Positions 1 to 6,513 of a DNA stretch of 21,004 nucleotides are shown here, one piece after another; position 1 is the first letter of the stretch, and every line of letters begins with the position of its first letter. The DNA is from Clostridium sp. K4410.MGS-306 (GTDB taxonomy: Bacteria; Cyanobacteriota; Vampirovibrionia; Gastranaerophilales; Gastranaerophilaceae), in contig LARD01000008.1 in assembly GCA_000980375.1 (NCBI GenBank), positions 1-21,004 on the forward strand. The letters run 5' to 3'. Below the pieces are notes generated by a model that saw only the letters and a list, made by a program, of their open reading frames with translations, was not told the DNA's origin and did not search any database. Position numbers and translations under genes: made by a program.

Positions 1-447
1 ATGTCCCTCTCTAAAACTGATGGAAAATATGACTACGTCGAAGCCTTCTACCAAAATCCGCAAAAAGTCTTCGATATCATTCTCGGTGACTACTCTCAAC
101 CTCTCGATAACACCGTCGCTGGCGTCTTTACAAGACTCTCCGATGTGCTTCATACCAACCTCAAAAGCAACAGAAACGGTTACTTTAAAGTTACCCCAAG
201 ACTACTCGAGTCTCAACAAAAAGCTATCAAAAAAGAAATTACTTCCACTACCTTTGACCTCAATGAGCTCAAAAATATCGCCATGGGCACTGACTCCACT
301 GAAGGGCTCAGCGAATACCTTAAACAACTCGAACAACAATACCAGCTCATCAATGAGGCTATTCTCGCTCTTAACAAACAATACTCTAATTCTCTCACTA
401 AACTCATTCTCAACCAAAACAATTCTTCTTTTAATCCTATTGTGTAG
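1..447 (+). CDS. FliD-like protein, C-terminal part (probable 5'-truncated gene)
   Basis: The frame is open from base 1, so the visible 148 residues are probably the C-terminal end of a longer gene cut by the window edge; the ATG at base 1 may be internal. The pattern YVEAFYQNPQKVFDIILGD, then TVAGVF, then GYFKVTPRLLE and a coiled-coil-like tail, parallels the C-terminal domain of the complete FliD that follows (FIEAFEKSPASVKALLVGD, TVTGIM, GYFTARTESLT). I infer a FliD-type filament-cap or hook-associated paralogue. Codon use differs strikingly from the next gene: Leu is mostly CTC and third positions are C-rich, while fliD prefers TTG, CTT and TTA. That suggests separate history or strong expression. 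The similarity is by eye only, and full length and start are unknown. Confidence 0.55.
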   Translation: MSLSKTDGKYDYVEAFYQNPQKVFDIILGDYSQPLDNTVAGVFTRLSDVLHTNLKSNRNGYFKVTPRLLESQQKAIKKEITSTTFDLNELKNIAMGTDSTEGLSEYLKQLEQQYQLINEAILALNKQYSNSLTKLILNQNNSSFNPIV

Positions 448-519
448 CAGAATTGCTCGTGGATAGTGGGGTTTACCGGGTTGAAAACAGTGAAAAAACG
501 TGTTATTATTTAAATAAGC

Positions 520-547
520 TAAATGTATGATTTCTAAAAGCCGATAA
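520..547 (+). promoter_or_regulatory. sigma-28 (FliA)-type flagellar promoter of fliD
   Basis: A perfect GCCGATAA -10 element lies at 540-547, with TAAATGTA at 520-527 upstream. The spacing from TAAA to GCCGATAA is 16 nt, against 15 in the E. coli FliA consensus. It sits about 30 bp before the fliD start, as expected for a late flagellar gene. Confidence 0.7.
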
Positions 548-577
548 TCTTTTAAAATGTGTTTGAGGTGAAAAATT

Positions 578-2311
578 ATGTCAATATCATTTTCAGGTGT
601 AGGTTCGGGTTTACCGATTGATGAATGGATAACAGCTCTTGTTAAGATTGAGCAGGATAAAGTAGATTCTTTGACTAAAGACAAAGAGGCTCTGCAAAAA
701 AAACAAACTACTTTAAACACACTTAAGTCTGAATACAGTGCTGTTCAAACTGCTACGCAAAAACTTACCGATTCTTTGTACGGTGCAGGCTCTGATATAT
801 TTTCAAAAGTTAATGTTTCGGCTTCTGATACCAGTGTTGTAACAGCTACTGTTACTCAATATGCAACACCGTCTTCTTTGGATTTGGAAGTTTTTAGTCT
901 TGCTACTGCAACTAAAAAACAATCATATGAACACGACGCATTGAGAACCTCTTCAAACAAACTATCTGAACTTGGGGTTACAACAAGTGGAAACTTTGAA
1001 ATTAACGGTGCGACTATTAACGTAACTCCGGATATGACAATCGACTCTCTTATTTATCAAATAAACAATTCATCTCAGGCAAACGTTAAAGCGTCTTTGT
1101 CAAAAGGTCACCTTGTAATTGAAAGCCGTGACAATGGTGCAAAAGAAATTGAAATTACCGGAACTGATTTGGTTGACGGTACACACAATTTTGCAGAGTT
1201 ATTAGGTCTTCAAGACACATCTACAAGCAGAAGTACAGATAAGCTGGATGGATTAACAAGCGGCTCTGTAACTTTGGCAGATTTGGGTGTAACGAAAGAT
1301 TCTGCTGTATTTAAAATTAACGAAGCTGAAATTACAATTACTTCTGATATGACAGTAGATGATTTTATTTCTGCTGTAAACTCTTCTTCAGCAGGTGTTA
1401 CGGCTGCTCTTGACGACGGAAGACTTGTATTTGAAAATAAAGCAGGTAACACTGAACCTATTACCTTTGGTGGGGATAATGTTACTGATACAAAATCATT
1501 GTCTCAGCTTTTAGGTTTGGATGATCGTATGTCATTTGGTTCAAATGCCGAATATTCTATTGACGGAATCAGAAAAACCGCTTCTTCAAATATTCTTTCA
1601 AGTGATGACACTGGTATTTTAGGTTTGTCACTTGAGTTGTTGACAACAACAGACGGTGAGCCTGTTACTTTGGATATAGAACGTGATTATGATTCAGAGG
1701 CTCCGTTAACAGCGTTGCAGGAATTTGTTGACGCCTTTAATAAACTAATTAAAGATACGGATACAAATACAGACGGAGAAAACGGCGGTATATTAACTGG
1801 TGAAAACAACCTTGTAACTATCAGAAATAACTTGAGATCAATGATTACATCTCCGATTGATAATCCGGGTGTATATCGTTCTCTGGCTGATATAGGTATT
1901 ACAACAGGTGCTCCGGGGCTCGATGTAAGTGCTGATACTACACAACTTGTTATTGATAAAGATAAATTTATTGAAGCTTTTGAAAAATCGCCGGCGTCTG
2001 TTAAAGCGCTGCTGGTAGGTGACAATACAGGCGGTACTACTGTTACTGGTATTATGCAGGAAGTACAAGAAAAATTGAAACCTGCTCTTGATGCCAAAGG
2101 CGGATATTTTACCGCAAGAACTGAGTCCTTGACATCTCAGATTAAAAATCTTTCTAATAAGATAGATAAAAAACAAGAATATGTTTATTCCTATCAGGAA
2201 AGATTGACTAAGCAGTTTAACTATATGGACCAAATGATTGCTCAAATGAATGCACAGTTTTCTCAAATGCAACAACAGCTTAAATCAATAGGTGTTGAAG
2301 TCGGCGGCTAG
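578..2311 (+). CDS. fliD: Flagellar filament-capping protein FliD (HAP2)
   Basis: FliD caps the growing flagellum outside the cell and helps insert flagellin subunits. The 577-residue protein starts with the typical MSISFSGVGSGLPIDEWI segment followed by a heptad-rich helix (residues 20-65), the FliD N-terminal domain. Two flagellin hook IN motifs follow at about 138-213 and 243-315; each has an FEINGA or FKINEA start, DMTxDxxI in the middle, and an LLGL end. The FliD C-terminal domain runs from about 325 (YSIDGIRKTASSNIL) to a coiled-coil tail rich in Met and Gln (about 505-577). The start is supported by GAGGTG at 565-570, 7 nt before the ATG. A sigma-28-type promoter lies just upstream, so expression is probably coupled to flagellar assembly. 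The gene converges with recR, with only 28 bp between stops and no clear hairpin terminator. Confidence 0.95.
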   Translation: MSISFSGVGSGLPIDEWITALVKIEQDKVDSLTKDKEALQKKQTTLNTLKSEYSAVQTATQKLTDSLYGAGSDIFSKVNVSASDTSVVTATVTQYATPSSLDLEVFSLATATKKQSYEHDALRTSSNKLSELGVTTSGNFEINGATINVTPDMTIDSLIYQINNSSQANVKASLSKGHLVIESRDNGAKEIEITGTDLVDGTHNFAELLGLQDTSTSRSTDKLDGLTSGSVTLADLGVTKDSAVFKINEAEITITSDMTVDDFISAVNSSSAGVTAALDDGRLVFENKAGNTEPITFGGDNVTDTKSLSQLLGLDDRMSFGSNAEYSIDGIRKTASSNILSSDDTGILGLSLELLTTTDGEPVTLDIERDYDSEAPLTALQEFVDAFNKLIKDTDTNTDGENGGILTGENNLVTIRNNLRSMITSPIDNPGVYRSLADIGITTGAPGLDVSADTTQLVIDKDKFIEAFEKSPASVKALLVGDNTGGTTVTGIMQEVQEKLKPALDAKGGYFTARTESLTSQIKNLSNKIDKKQEYVYSYQERLTKQFNYMDQMIAQMNAQFSQMQQQLKSIGVEVGG

Positions 2312-2339
2312 TTTTTAAGAAAAGAATTTAATTTTATCA

Positions 2340-2936
2340 TTAAATCTCTCTTCTGCATTCAATTGCTTTTGCTAGTGTAATTTCATCAGCATATTCGATG
2401 TCAGATCCGATAGGTAGTCCAAAAGCAATCCTGCTGATTTTTATATTAAACGGTTTTAATAATTTCGTTAGATATAAACTTGTTGCTTCGCCTTCAACAG
2501 AAGGATTAAGCGCGATAATGACTTCTTTTATGTCATTATTTGCTATCCTGTGGAGAAGCTCTTTAATCCTTATGTCTTCGGCTCCTATTCCATCAATTGG
2601 GGATATGAGGCCTTGTAAAACATGATATTTGCCTTTATATTCGTTTGTGTTTTCTATAGCAATTAAATCTTTTGTTTCCGCACAAACACAAATTACAGAA
2701 TTATCCCTGTTTGTTGCACTGCAAATTTCACAGGGATTTGTTGCTGACATATTAAAACATATGTCGCAATAATGTATGGTTTCTTTAGCTGTTATCATAG
2801 CTTTAGCAAATTTTTCTACATCATGAAGAGGCATTTTTAATAAATAAAATGCGATTCTTTGTGCTGATTTAGGTCCTATTCCCGGTAATCTTTGGAAATA
2901 GTCAATTAAATTTGCCAGTGGTTTAGTGTATTGCAT
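2340..2936 (-). CDS. recR: Recombination mediator protein RecR
   Basis: RecR works with RecF and RecO to load RecA on gapped DNA. The 198-residue protein has the normal family length and layout. An N-terminal helix-hairpin-helix region comes first (RLPGIGPKSAQRIAFYLL, about 16-33). A four-cysteine zinc site follows (C57, C60, C69, C72), and a Toprim domain runs from about residue 80 to 175 (SVICVCAE, then ALNPSVEGEATSLYL). The start ATG overlaps the ybaB stop by one base (TAATG), so the two are translationally coupled in one transcript. The ybaB-recR pair is a widely conserved bacterial arrangement, which supports both assignments. Confidence 0.96.
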   Translation of the reverse strand: MQYTKPLANLIDYFQRLPGIGPKSAQRIAFYLLKMPLHDVEKFAKAMITAKETIHYCDICFNMSATNPCEICSATNRDNSVICVCAETKDLIAIENTNEYKGKYHVLQGLISPIDGIGAEDIRIKELLHRIANNDIKEVIIALNPSVEGEATSLYLTKLLKPFNIKISRIAFGLPIGSDIEYADEITLAKAIECRREI

Positions 2937-3268
2937 TAAAATAATCCGGGTATGTTAATACCCCCAGTTAGTGATTTCATTTTTGATTCCATTTCAGAGC
3001 TTGCTTGAGCAGTGGCTTGTTTCATTGCTGTAGAAATCAAATCCTCTAACATTTCTACTGAATCAGAATCAACAGATTCCGGATTTTCAGGATTTAAAGC
3101 AGATTTAGAAAGTGTAATTTTTTTAAATTTTCCCTGTCCGTCACAAACAACAGTTACAGCTCCGTTACCTGCCATTGCCGTAAATTCTGTATTTGCAAGT
3201 TCAGTTTGTGCATCTTGTAATTTTTTTTGCATTTGTTGAGCTTGTTTCATCATTTGCATTATGTTCAT
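2936..3268 (-). CDS. ybaB: YbaB/EbfC family nucleoid-associated protein
   Basis: This is a small DNA-binding protein of the YbaB/EbfC family, thought to bind DNA as a dimer and affect nucleoid structure. I chose the start MNIMQMMKQAQQMQKKL at 3268, giving 110 residues, the usual family length. The frame stays open upstream to 3355, but that would add a 29-residue non-family extension that begins upstream of the predicted transcription start (about 3299). A purine-rich AAGGGGATGAG sits before the chosen ATG. The Met/Gln-rich N-terminal helix, the central strand region (VTVVCDGQGKFKKITLS) and the glycine-rich tail (GGINIPGLF) are typical. The stop overlaps the recR start by one base, and the two genes share one promoter. 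Confidence 0.93.
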   Translation of the reverse strand: MNIMQMMKQAQQMQKKLQDAQTELANTEFTAMAGNGAVTVVCDGQGKFKKITLSKSALNPENPESVDSDSVEMLEDLISTAMKQATAQASSEMESKMKSLTGGINIPGLF

Positions 3269-3305
3269 ATTATTCTCATCCCCTTGTTCATTTATCCTTA
3301 CTATA

Positions 3306-3334
3306 ATTATAGATAAAGAATATTTTTTATGCAA
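3306..3334 (-). promoter_or_regulatory. sigma-70 promoter of ybaB-recR
   Basis: Read on the minus strand, TTGCAT (3329-3334) and TATAAT (3306-3311) are separated by exactly 17 nt. The predicted start near 3299 leaves a leader of about 30 nt before the ybaB ATG at 3268. Confidence 0.75.
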
Positions 3335-3402
3335 TTTTATTTTACGAATTTTCATTTCTTTTCAAATGTGTAGAATTAGTGAAAATATGGTATTATAAAC
3401 CT

Positions 3403-4083
3403 ATGGATGATATACAAAGAAAAAAATTACGTGCAGTTGGAGCTCTTACGGTTCTTGTAATCGCAATATTAACGATTTTCTTTCTTTTCCTTAATGCCAG
3501 AGAAAAGAAAAATACAGCTTTAATTTTAAGAATGTTTTATTCTGATATGTCACAAACTTTCCAATTTTCGATGAATTCAAATGGTGCACCAGGAGAATGG
3601 GGTTGGCATGGCGGTTACAAAAATGCAGATCTCATTGATTCTTATATAGCACATTATTTGCGAATATCAGAAAAATGCATTAAAAAAACAGGCACTTGCA
3701 TGCCTGATGTTGATTATAAGACTTTAAACGGCAAATCAGCGAACATAAATCTTTCAAAATTACCATCTGTGAGGCTTAATAATGGTATAGCTTTTGCAGT
3801 GGAGTCTATCGGATCATGCAAAAAAACAAATTCACCTTGTGCGCTGGTGTATGTTGATATAAATGGAGTTGAAGAACCAAATACTTTTGGTAAAGATTTG
3901 TTTGTCTTTATGATTGTTAATTCTAACTCTGTTCCGTTTATTCCTTACAATGTTCATTTATCGCAGGATGATATAGTCCACCATACAAAATACGGCTGCA
4001 GCAAAAAGTCAGAAATAGCAATGTATTGCAGTGCTCTAATACACTCCAAAGGCTGGGTAATTGATAAAAATTATCCATGGTAG
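3403..4083 (+). CDS. Membrane-anchored pilin-like protein without prepilin signal
   Basis: This 226-residue protein has a short basic start (MDDIQRKKLR), one membrane segment (about 9-31, ending LTIFFLFL) and an extracytoplasmic remainder. The body resembles type IV pilin or pseudopilin globular domains as I know them from Gastranaerophilales. It has a helix with FYSDMSQTF after the anchor, then PGEWGWHG, ALVYVDINGVEEPNTFGKDLFVF, and a C-terminus ending GWVIDKNYPW. Six cysteines form three close pairs, suggesting disulfides. The usual prepilin signal (G-F-T-L-x-E before the hydrophobic stretch) is absent, so it should stay as a plain membrane anchor. The frame opens at a GTG at 3379, but I prefer ATG 3403: a TATTAT -10 element at 3391-3396 puts transcription start at that A, making the message leaderless. 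No Shine-Dalgarno is visible for either start. Confidence 0.7.
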   Translation: MDDIQRKKLRAVGALTVLVIAILTIFFLFLNAREKKNTALILRMFYSDMSQTFQFSMNSNGAPGEWGWHGGYKNADLIDSYIAHYLRISEKCIKKTGTCMPDVDYKTLNGKSANINLSKLPSVRLNNGIAFAVESIGSCKKTNSPCALVYVDINGVEEPNTFGKDLFVFMIVNSNSVPFIPYNVHLSQDDIVHHTKYGCSKKSEIAMYCSALIHSKGWVIDKNYPW

Positions 4084-4091
4084 CCTTGAGG

Positions 4092-4120
4092 TTGAAAATT
4101 GGCTGTTGTGTGCGTATAAT
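4092..4120 (+). promoter_or_regulatory. sigma-70 promoter of clpP
   Basis: TTGAAA (4092-4097) and TATAAT (4115-4120) are separated by 17 nt, a near-consensus promoter. It lies directly after the preceding stop and about 28 bp before the clpP start. Confidence 0.8.
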
Positions 4121-4148
4121 TTATTAAGAAATTTATAAAGGAGAGATA

Positions 4149-4760
4149 ATGTCGGATTTTGATTATAATAGAGTTTTGAGCTATGTTCCAATGGTTATTG
4201 AATCTTCTTCAAGAGGTGAAAAATCCTTTGATATTTTTTCACGTCTTTTAAGAGAAAGAATCGTATTTCTCGGAGAAGAAATTGATGATGAAATGGCGAA
4301 TGTAATAGTTGCTCAGTTGCTTTTACTTGATTCAGAAAACCCTGAAAAAGACATCATGCTCTATATAAACAGCCCAGGTGGTGTTATTACTGCTGGTATG
4401 GCAATTTATGACACAATGCAGCATATCAGAGCGGACGTCAGCACAATCTGTATAGGTGAAGCTGCTAGTATGGGCTCTTTCTTGCTTTCTTCAGGTGCTA
4501 AAGGCAAACGCCTTTCTCTTCCAAGCTCCAGAATTATGATTCACCAACCTTTAGGCGGAGCTCAAGGCCAGGCTACTGATATAGAAATTGAAGCAAAAGA
4601 AATACTTCGCATGAAAAACATGCTTAATGGTATTCTGGCTAATAATTGCTCACAACCCATTGAAAAAATTAAGGAAGATACTGAAAGAGATTACTATATG
4701 TCAGCACAGGAAGCTGTCGAATATGGCTTAATTGATAAAGTAATTACAAGAGTTTCGTAA
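4149..4760 (+). CDS. clpP: ATP-dependent Clp protease proteolytic subunit
   Basis: ClpP is the serine-peptidase chamber that degrades proteins unfolded by ClpC or ClpX in the cytoplasm. The 203-residue protein is full length. The catalytic triad is visible: Ser107 in GEAASMGS, His132 in MIHQPLGG and Asp181 in ERDYYMS. The glycine-rich SPGGVITAG loop (75-83) that forms the oxyanion region is intact. AAGGAGAG stands 3-4 nt before the ATG, and the gene has its own strong promoter. It is monocistronic as far as can be seen; its partner clpC lies about 5.6 kb away on the opposite strand, while a clpX neighbour is absent. Confidence 0.98.
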   Translation: MSDFDYNRVLSYVPMVIESSSRGEKSFDIFSRLLRERIVFLGEEIDDEMANVIVAQLLLLDSENPEKDIMLYINSPGGVITAGMAIYDTMQHIRADVSTICIGEAASMGSFLLSSGAKGKRLSLPSSRIMIHQPLGGAQGQATDIEIEAKEILRMKNMLNGILANNCSQPIEKIKEDTERDYYMSAQEAVEYGLIDKVITRVS

Positions 4761-4865
4761 TATTTCTTAACAATTAATAAAAGATACGCAATTTTAATTT
4801 CCAAAATGTTTTTATATATATGTAAGGTTAGATAAAATAAATTGGTTATGGTAGGAGATTAAACA

Positions 4866-5411
4866 GTGTACGCAATATTTACAATGCGAAAGCTACAATT
4901 GACTCAGCGTATCAACAATCTTCAATACAGATTGATGGAGTTGTCGCAAAGACTACAAGATCTCTCTGTTTATGCAGGTAATGTCGCTGATGGGGTTATT
5001 ACTCCCGGTGAGTTTATGAGCTCTCCGGCTAGCATTTTCGGAGCTAATTTGAACTTCTTTAACAATAGTGTTCCGAAATCATTATACGAAGCATCACGTG
5101 CATCTCAAATGTACAATGCAAATATAATGAATCTTAATGCAGCCTCAGGCGGTCAATACGGTATGGCCGTTGATCCTTCTAACCCTAACTCAATCTATGC
5201 TAACCAATACTTTATCTTTAATGCATTCTTCAAGCAGGCACTGGACGCAGCAGGCAAGGCAGAAGCAGCGAAGGTAAAACGACTTGAATCAGATATCACT
5301 GCACAAAAACTGATGATAGAAACGCAATTGAAGGCAGCTGAAACCGAACTTCAAAAAGTTGAAGATGCTGAAAGCAAAAATATAGAACGAACAGCTCCTA
5401 AATATGCATAA
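4866..5411 (+). CDS. Unknown coiled-coil protein
   Basis: I do not recognise a named family. The 181-residue protein has no signal peptide or clear membrane segment. It has an N-terminal amphipathic helix (MRKLQLTQRINNLQYRLMEL) and a middle part rich in Asn, Ala, Ser and Tyr (about 50-115), including NPNSIYANQYFIFNAFF. A long charged C-terminal coiled coil follows (about 120-172, Ala/Glu/Lys/Gln rich). This helix-middle-helix layout is reminiscent of filament or appendage structural proteins, but that is only an impression. The GTG start is supported by AGGAG at 4853-4857, 8 nt upstream. A second start at Met7 is possible. A strong terminator follows, so it is probably a single-gene unit. Confidence 0.8.
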   Translation: MYAIFTMRKLQLTQRINNLQYRLMELSQRLQDLSVYAGNVADGVITPGEFMSSPASIFGANLNFFNNSVPKSLYEASRASQMYNANIMNLNAASGGQYGMAVDPSNPNSIYANQYFIFNAFFKQALDAAGKAEAAKVKRLESDITAQKLMIETQLKAAETELQKVEDAESKNIERTAPKYA

Positions 5412-5452
5412 TAAATAAATTATAATATTCCTCGTGTGTGTGAAATGAATTT

Positions 5453-5482
5453 AAAAACCCTCTATTTAAAAGAGGGTTTTTT
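5453..5482 (+). terminator. Rho-independent terminator after the coiled-coil gene
   Basis: An 11-bp stem (AAAAACCCTCT with AGAGGGTTTTT) around a 7-nt loop ends in a T run. It closes the transcript of the gene ending at 5411. Confidence 0.9.
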
Positions 5483-5569
5483 ATTGATTAATTGTAAAAA
5501 AAGTTATAAAATGTATAAATCTAATAAGGCAGGTATTTATTTACCAATTAAAACAAGGAGACAGGCAAA

Positions 5570-5839
5570 ATGTATCAAGACGAAAAACTCATCTGTGAAG
5601 ATTGCGGTGCAGAATTTATTTTTACTGCAGGTGAGCAGGAATTTTACGCGGAAAAAGGATTGGTAAATAAACCAAAACGTTGTCCCGAGTGTAGAAAAAA
5701 CAGAAGACAAAATAACAGAAAAAAACTTTATGATGTTGTTTGTTCAAAATGCGGTTGCGAGACTAAAGTCCCTTTTAAACCTATTATTGGAAAAGAAGTC
5801 TACTGCAAAGATTGTTTTAAATCTATGCAAGGCAATTAA
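5570..5839 (+). CDS. Small double zinc-ribbon protein
   Basis: This 89-residue protein is built from two zinc ribbons. Four CxxC knuckles are at C9/C12, C38/C41, C58/C61 and C79/C82. The first half (LICEDCGAEFIFTAGEQEFYAEKG, then KRCPECR) matches the 'probable zinc-ribbon' family found in many bacteria. A very basic linker (KNRRQNNRKK, 43-52) joins the halves and suggests nucleic-acid or ribosome contact. The second half (VCSKCGCETKVPFKP ... VYCKDCF) is the CxxC-x17-CxxC type. AAGGAG at 5555-5560 is 9 nt before the ATG. It is flanked by terminators on both sides, so it is transcribed alone. The exact cellular role of this family is not known to me. Confidence 0.85.
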   Translation: MYQDEKLICEDCGAEFIFTAGEQEFYAEKGLVNKPKRCPECRKNRRQNNRKKLYDVVCSKCGCETKVPFKPIIGKEVYCKDCFKSMQGN

Positions 5840-5853
5840 TAATTTTAAGTATT

Positions 5854-5888
5854 AAAAAAAGAAGCACCACTATGGTGCTTCTTTTTTT
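5854..5888. terminator. Bidirectional Rho-independent terminator
   Basis: A symmetric stem of GAAGCACCA with TGGTGCTTC around a 3-nt CTA loop is flanked by seven A on one side and seven T on the other. It can stop transcription from both directions: the zinc-ribbon gene from the left and the small minus-strand genes from the right. Confidence 0.92.
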
Positions 5889-5907
5889 CTCTTTATTACT
5901 TTTGCTT

Positions 5908-6054
5908 TTACCGGATAAATCCAGTTGTCATCGGTTTTTTTGTGTTTTCTATCATGTTTGATTGTGCCATTGCGTTTATTGATGTATAGAATGTTGACAT
6001 AACTAATAACAAAATTGTCATTAATGTATAGTTAGCTATTCTTATTTCGTTCAT
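5908..6054 (-). CDS. Tiny secreted-peptide candidate (48 aa)
   Basis: The 48-codon frame starts MNEIRIANYT, continues through a hydrophobic core (LMTILLLVMSTFY) and has an AMA site typical of signal peptidase I at residues 28-30. The predicted mature part is only 18 residues, QSNMIENTKKPMTTGFIR. The start has GGGG with 5 nt spacing. Its stop lies 20 bp before a strong terminator that has a T run in this orientation, and a second small gene with a good ribosome site precedes it by 48 bp. Together these make translation plausible. No family is recognised. It could be a signalling peptide, a small membrane peptide whose 'signal' stays in the membrane, or a toxin-like peptide. Confidence 0.5.
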   Translation of the reverse strand: MNEIRIANYTLMTILLLVMSTFYTSINAMAQSNMIENTKKPMTTGFIR

Positions 6055-6102
6055 TTCCACCCCGATTGTATAGTAGTCGATTCTCTATGTTGAAAACTTT
6101 GC

Positions 6103-6267
6103 CTAAGCCATTGCGCAGAATGAGCCACCTGCGTTGTTTGCAAGAGAACCAGCTGTTTCTGCTGTGCCGAATGCTAAAGAGCCAGCTGTTTCTGCTGCCG
6201 GTTTGCGATCAATTTTTTCAGGTCCTTGTTGTACTCCAAATAAATTTCCGATTGCTGATACGTTCAT
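6103..6267 (-). CDS. Small Ala/Gly/Ser-rich protein with tandem AETAGSLA repeat (54 aa)
   Basis: A 54-codon frame with a textbook ribosome site (AAGGAG at 6275-6280, 7 nt before the ATG). The protein begins MNVSAIGNLFGVQQGPEKID, then carries two copies of AETAGSLA (about residues 25-32 and 36-43) and ends in NNAGGSFCAMA with a single cysteine near the C-terminus. A leader-like front followed by short repeats and a Cys/Ser/Gly tail is compatible with a modified-peptide precursor or a small surface or structural protein, but no modifying enzyme is adjacent. It appears to be the first gene of a two-gene transcript ending at the bidirectional terminator. I recognise no named family. Confidence 0.65.
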   Translation of the reverse strand: MNVSAIGNLFGVQQGPEKIDRKPAAETAGSLAFGTAETAGSLANNAGGSFCAMA

Positions 6268-6309
6268 AGATTTACTCCTTCTTCAATTATTTACTTCTTA
6301 GATATTTTT

Positions 6310-6337
6310 TATATACCTAGTACTTATATAAAAACAA
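6310..6337 (-). promoter_or_regulatory. Candidate promoter of the small-protein operon
   Basis: On the minus strand, TTGTTT (6332-6337) is followed 16 nt later by TATATA (6310-6315), or 18 nt later by TATAAA (6308-6313). It is placed about 40 bp before the 54-residue gene. The match is moderate. Confidence 0.45.
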
Positions 6338-6360
6338 TTTGAAATCTTCAAATTCAAATT
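6336..6360. promoter_or_regulatory. Candidate operator: AATTTGAA inverted repeat
   Basis: AATTTGAA-ATC-TTCAAATT (6336-6354) is a perfect 8-bp inverted repeat with a 3-nt centre. A further TTCAAATT copy lies at 6353-6360. It touches the -35 element of the small-protein promoter, as a repressor or activator site would. AT-richness makes chance more likely. Confidence 0.35.
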
Positions 6361-6417
6361 TTATGTTTTTTATTACATTTCTTTACAATTGAAACCAAAA
6401 ATGGCTCCATTGCGTCA

Positions 6418-6436
6418 TTAACTTATGAAAAGTTAA
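6418..6436. promoter_or_regulatory. Inverted repeat upstream of grpE
   Basis: TTAACTT and AAGTTAA are separated by ATGAA. The repeat lies upstream of the grpE -35 element and has no T run, so it is not a terminator. It could be an operator. It does not match the CIRCE heat-shock element. Confidence 0.25.
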
Positions 6437-6453
6437 GAAATAATTAAATTTCC

Positions 6454-6481
6454 TTGAGTAAATGGCTTGATAACTTATAAT
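6454..6481 (+). promoter_or_regulatory. sigma-70-type promoter of grpE-dnaJ
   Basis: TTGAGT (6454-6459) and TATAAT (6476-6481) are separated by 16 nt and lie about 32 bp before the grpE start. Confidence 0.65.
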
Positions 6482-6513
6482 TATAGTATTGTAAACTTAT
6501 AAAGGGCTTTATT

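Noticed and set aside
2312..2339. Terminator between fliD and recR
   Set aside because: The 28-bp gap is AT-rich but has no stem of useful length.
5436..5666. Open frame of 76 codons overlapping the terminator and the zinc-ribbon gene
   Set aside because: It begins before the terminator hairpin, translates through it, has no ribosome site and overlaps a clear zinc-ribbon gene in another frame.
6066..6269. Plus-strand frame of 67 codons opposite the 54-residue gene
   Set aside because: It has no ribosome site, and its sequence is the antisense of the repeat-bearing small gene, which has a strong SD.
6400..6513. CIRCE heat-shock operator before grpE
   Set aside because: No TTAGCACTC-N9-GAGTGCTAA type sequence is present; only a shorter TTAACTT repeat.
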